DNA of 7,506 nucleotides from an uncultured Bacillota bacterium (lineage in GTDB: Bacteria; Bacillota; Clostridia; Peptostreptococcales; Anaerovoracaceae): the NCBI GenBank assembly GCA_946408315.1, contig CAMJRV010000112.1, positions 1 through 7,506 on the forward strand. Direction: 5' to 3'. Position numbers and translations under genes: made by a program. This document shows, piece after piece, positions 6,925-7,506 of the stretch. The first letter of the stretch is position 1; the number at the start of each line of letters is the position of its first letter. The notes beneath the pieces were generated by a model. It made no database searches. It was not told the DNA's origin and saw only the letters and a program-made list of their open reading frames with translations.

Positions 6925-6968
6925 CTAGAACGCTGGTAAATTTATGCTAGAAAGTTGGTAAATAAATG
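6925..6968 (+). repeat. 22-base tandem repeat overlapping the transporter start codon
   Basis: Unit one (6925-6946) and unit two (6947-6968) match at 18 of 22 positions and both end in ATG. The second ATG (6966) starts the transporter. The first (6944) opens a five-codon frame, MLESW, that stops at TAA 6959-6961, just before the real start. The repeat begins a few bases after the predicted transcription start. It may be a chance duplication, a tandem operator, or a translational control element. No good Shine-Dalgarno sequence precedes either ATG. Confidence 0.75.
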
Positions 6969-7506
6969 ATCAAATTTTACAAGAACTTCCACCACGATCG
7001 GGACTTTAATCTTTTTTTGCTTGCGGGACTGTTTGCCGGAATCGGCGCAGGAATTAACACATCCATATTCAATAACTACTTAAGTGATATATTCAAATTA
7101 TCCGAAGGGGTCAGAGGTTTCCTTGAGGTACCGAGAGAAGCGCCGGGCTTCTTTATCATGGTAGTTCTGGCGGGATTGAGTTTTTTCGGCGATGTGGGGA
7201 TCGCGATGCTCGGAATGGCAGCTGCAGGACTGGGGATGCTTGGGCTAGGCCTGCTTTCGCCGACCTTCGCATTTATGATTATCTGGATGATGATGTACAG
7301 CCTCGGCACACACATGGTTATGCCTGTCACTCCATCAATCGGCATGTCCCTGTCCAATCAGGAATCTTTCGGTTCCAGGCTTGGAACAGTCAGTGCCTTC
7401 GGCTTATTAGGAAGTATCGTCGCCTACGTCTTTATCTTTCTGGGCTTTCATTTCATGAATATGACTTATCAGGTCGCGTTTGTTACAGGCGCCGTTTCCT
7501 ATGTAT
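6966..7506 (+). CDS. MFS transporter, N-terminal part (runs off the window)
   Basis: The frame stays open from ATG 6966 to the window edge: 180 residues of a membrane protein, probably about 40-45% of a normal MFS transporter. Hydrophobic segments lie at about 15-35, 62-75, 79-97, 100-119 and 140-162, with another starting near 168. The segment RGFLEVPREAPGFF (residues 50-63), after the first membrane span, matches a conserved pattern in a Firmicutes MFS group of unassigned substrate. GTHMVMP (114-120) and GSRLGT (136-141) fit the same group. A TAA stop lies in frame directly before the ATG, so no upstream start is possible. No clear Shine-Dalgarno sequence precedes the start, which overlaps a tandem repeat, while the promoter is strong; translation may therefore be weak or regulated. 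The gene is divergent from the SLH peptidase. MFS identity is fairly sure; substrate and direction of transport are unknown. Confidence 0.85.
   Translation, partial: MIKFYKNFHHDRDFNLFLLAGLFAGIGAGINTSIFNNYLSDIFKLSEGVRGFLEVPREAPGFFIMVVLAGLSFFGDVGIAMLGMAAAGLGMLGLGLLSPTFAFMIIWMMMYSLGTHMVMPVTPSIGMSLSNQESFGSRLGTVSAFGLLGSIVAYVFIFLGFHFMNMTYQVAFVTGAVSYV

Noticed and set aside
6562..6928. Two overlapping plus-strand open frames of 100 and 87 codons in the control region
   Set aside because: They cross the peptidase start, promoters and hairpin, have low-complexity products and lack ribosome binding sites.
7076..7357. 93-codon minus-strand open frame
   Set aside because: It is antisense to the MFS transporter, whose membrane segments and motifs are clear.

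Overview
The window looks like chromosomal DNA from a Gram-positive bacterium of the Firmicutes, probably Clostridia. The evidence is the three C-terminal S-layer homology (SLH) domains on a large secreted protein, a strong AGGAGGT ribosome binding site, and promoters close to the sigma-A consensus. GC content is moderate. No tRNA, rRNA, CRISPR array, insertion sequence or phage gene was seen, and the genus cannot be named from this sequence.

Layout. Positions 1-169 are an AT-rich upstream region with a good promoter. Positions 170-1614 (+) hold a broken AMP-forming acyl-CoA synthetase (long-chain fatty acid-CoA ligase type). It carries a one-base frameshift, an internal deletion of roughly 90-100 codons, and changes at two conserved motif residues. 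A perfect 30-base palindrome at 1675-1704 separates it from the convergent next gene and is the likely shared terminator. Positions 1749-6572 (-) encode a 1607-residue exported protein: signal peptide, Asp/Gly-rich linker, N-terminal module, M14 zinc carboxypeptidase domain with its key residues present, a region resembling the GATase-like module of some M14 proteins, Ig-like modules, linker and three SLH domains. Positions 6573-6965 are a regulatory region between divergent genes. From 6966 (+) to the window edge is the first part of a major facilitator superfamily (MFS) transporter.

How the parts may work together. The peptidase should sit on the cell surface, held by its SLH domains to the wall polymer, and trim peptides or peptide-like substrates outside the cell. 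The divergent MFS transporter could move a product or related compound, but its substrate is unknown, so this link is inference. The roughly 390-base region between them is the most structured noncoding part. It holds a consensus promoter for the transporter, a 22-base tandem repeat overlapping the transporter start codon, a leftward promoter with a perfect palindrome in its spacer, and a terminator-like hairpin that pairs fully only in the leftward RNA. This suggests regulated expression of the pair, although no regulator gene is visible here. I see no clear new multi-gene system; the best leads are this control region and the unusual domain layout of the peptidase.
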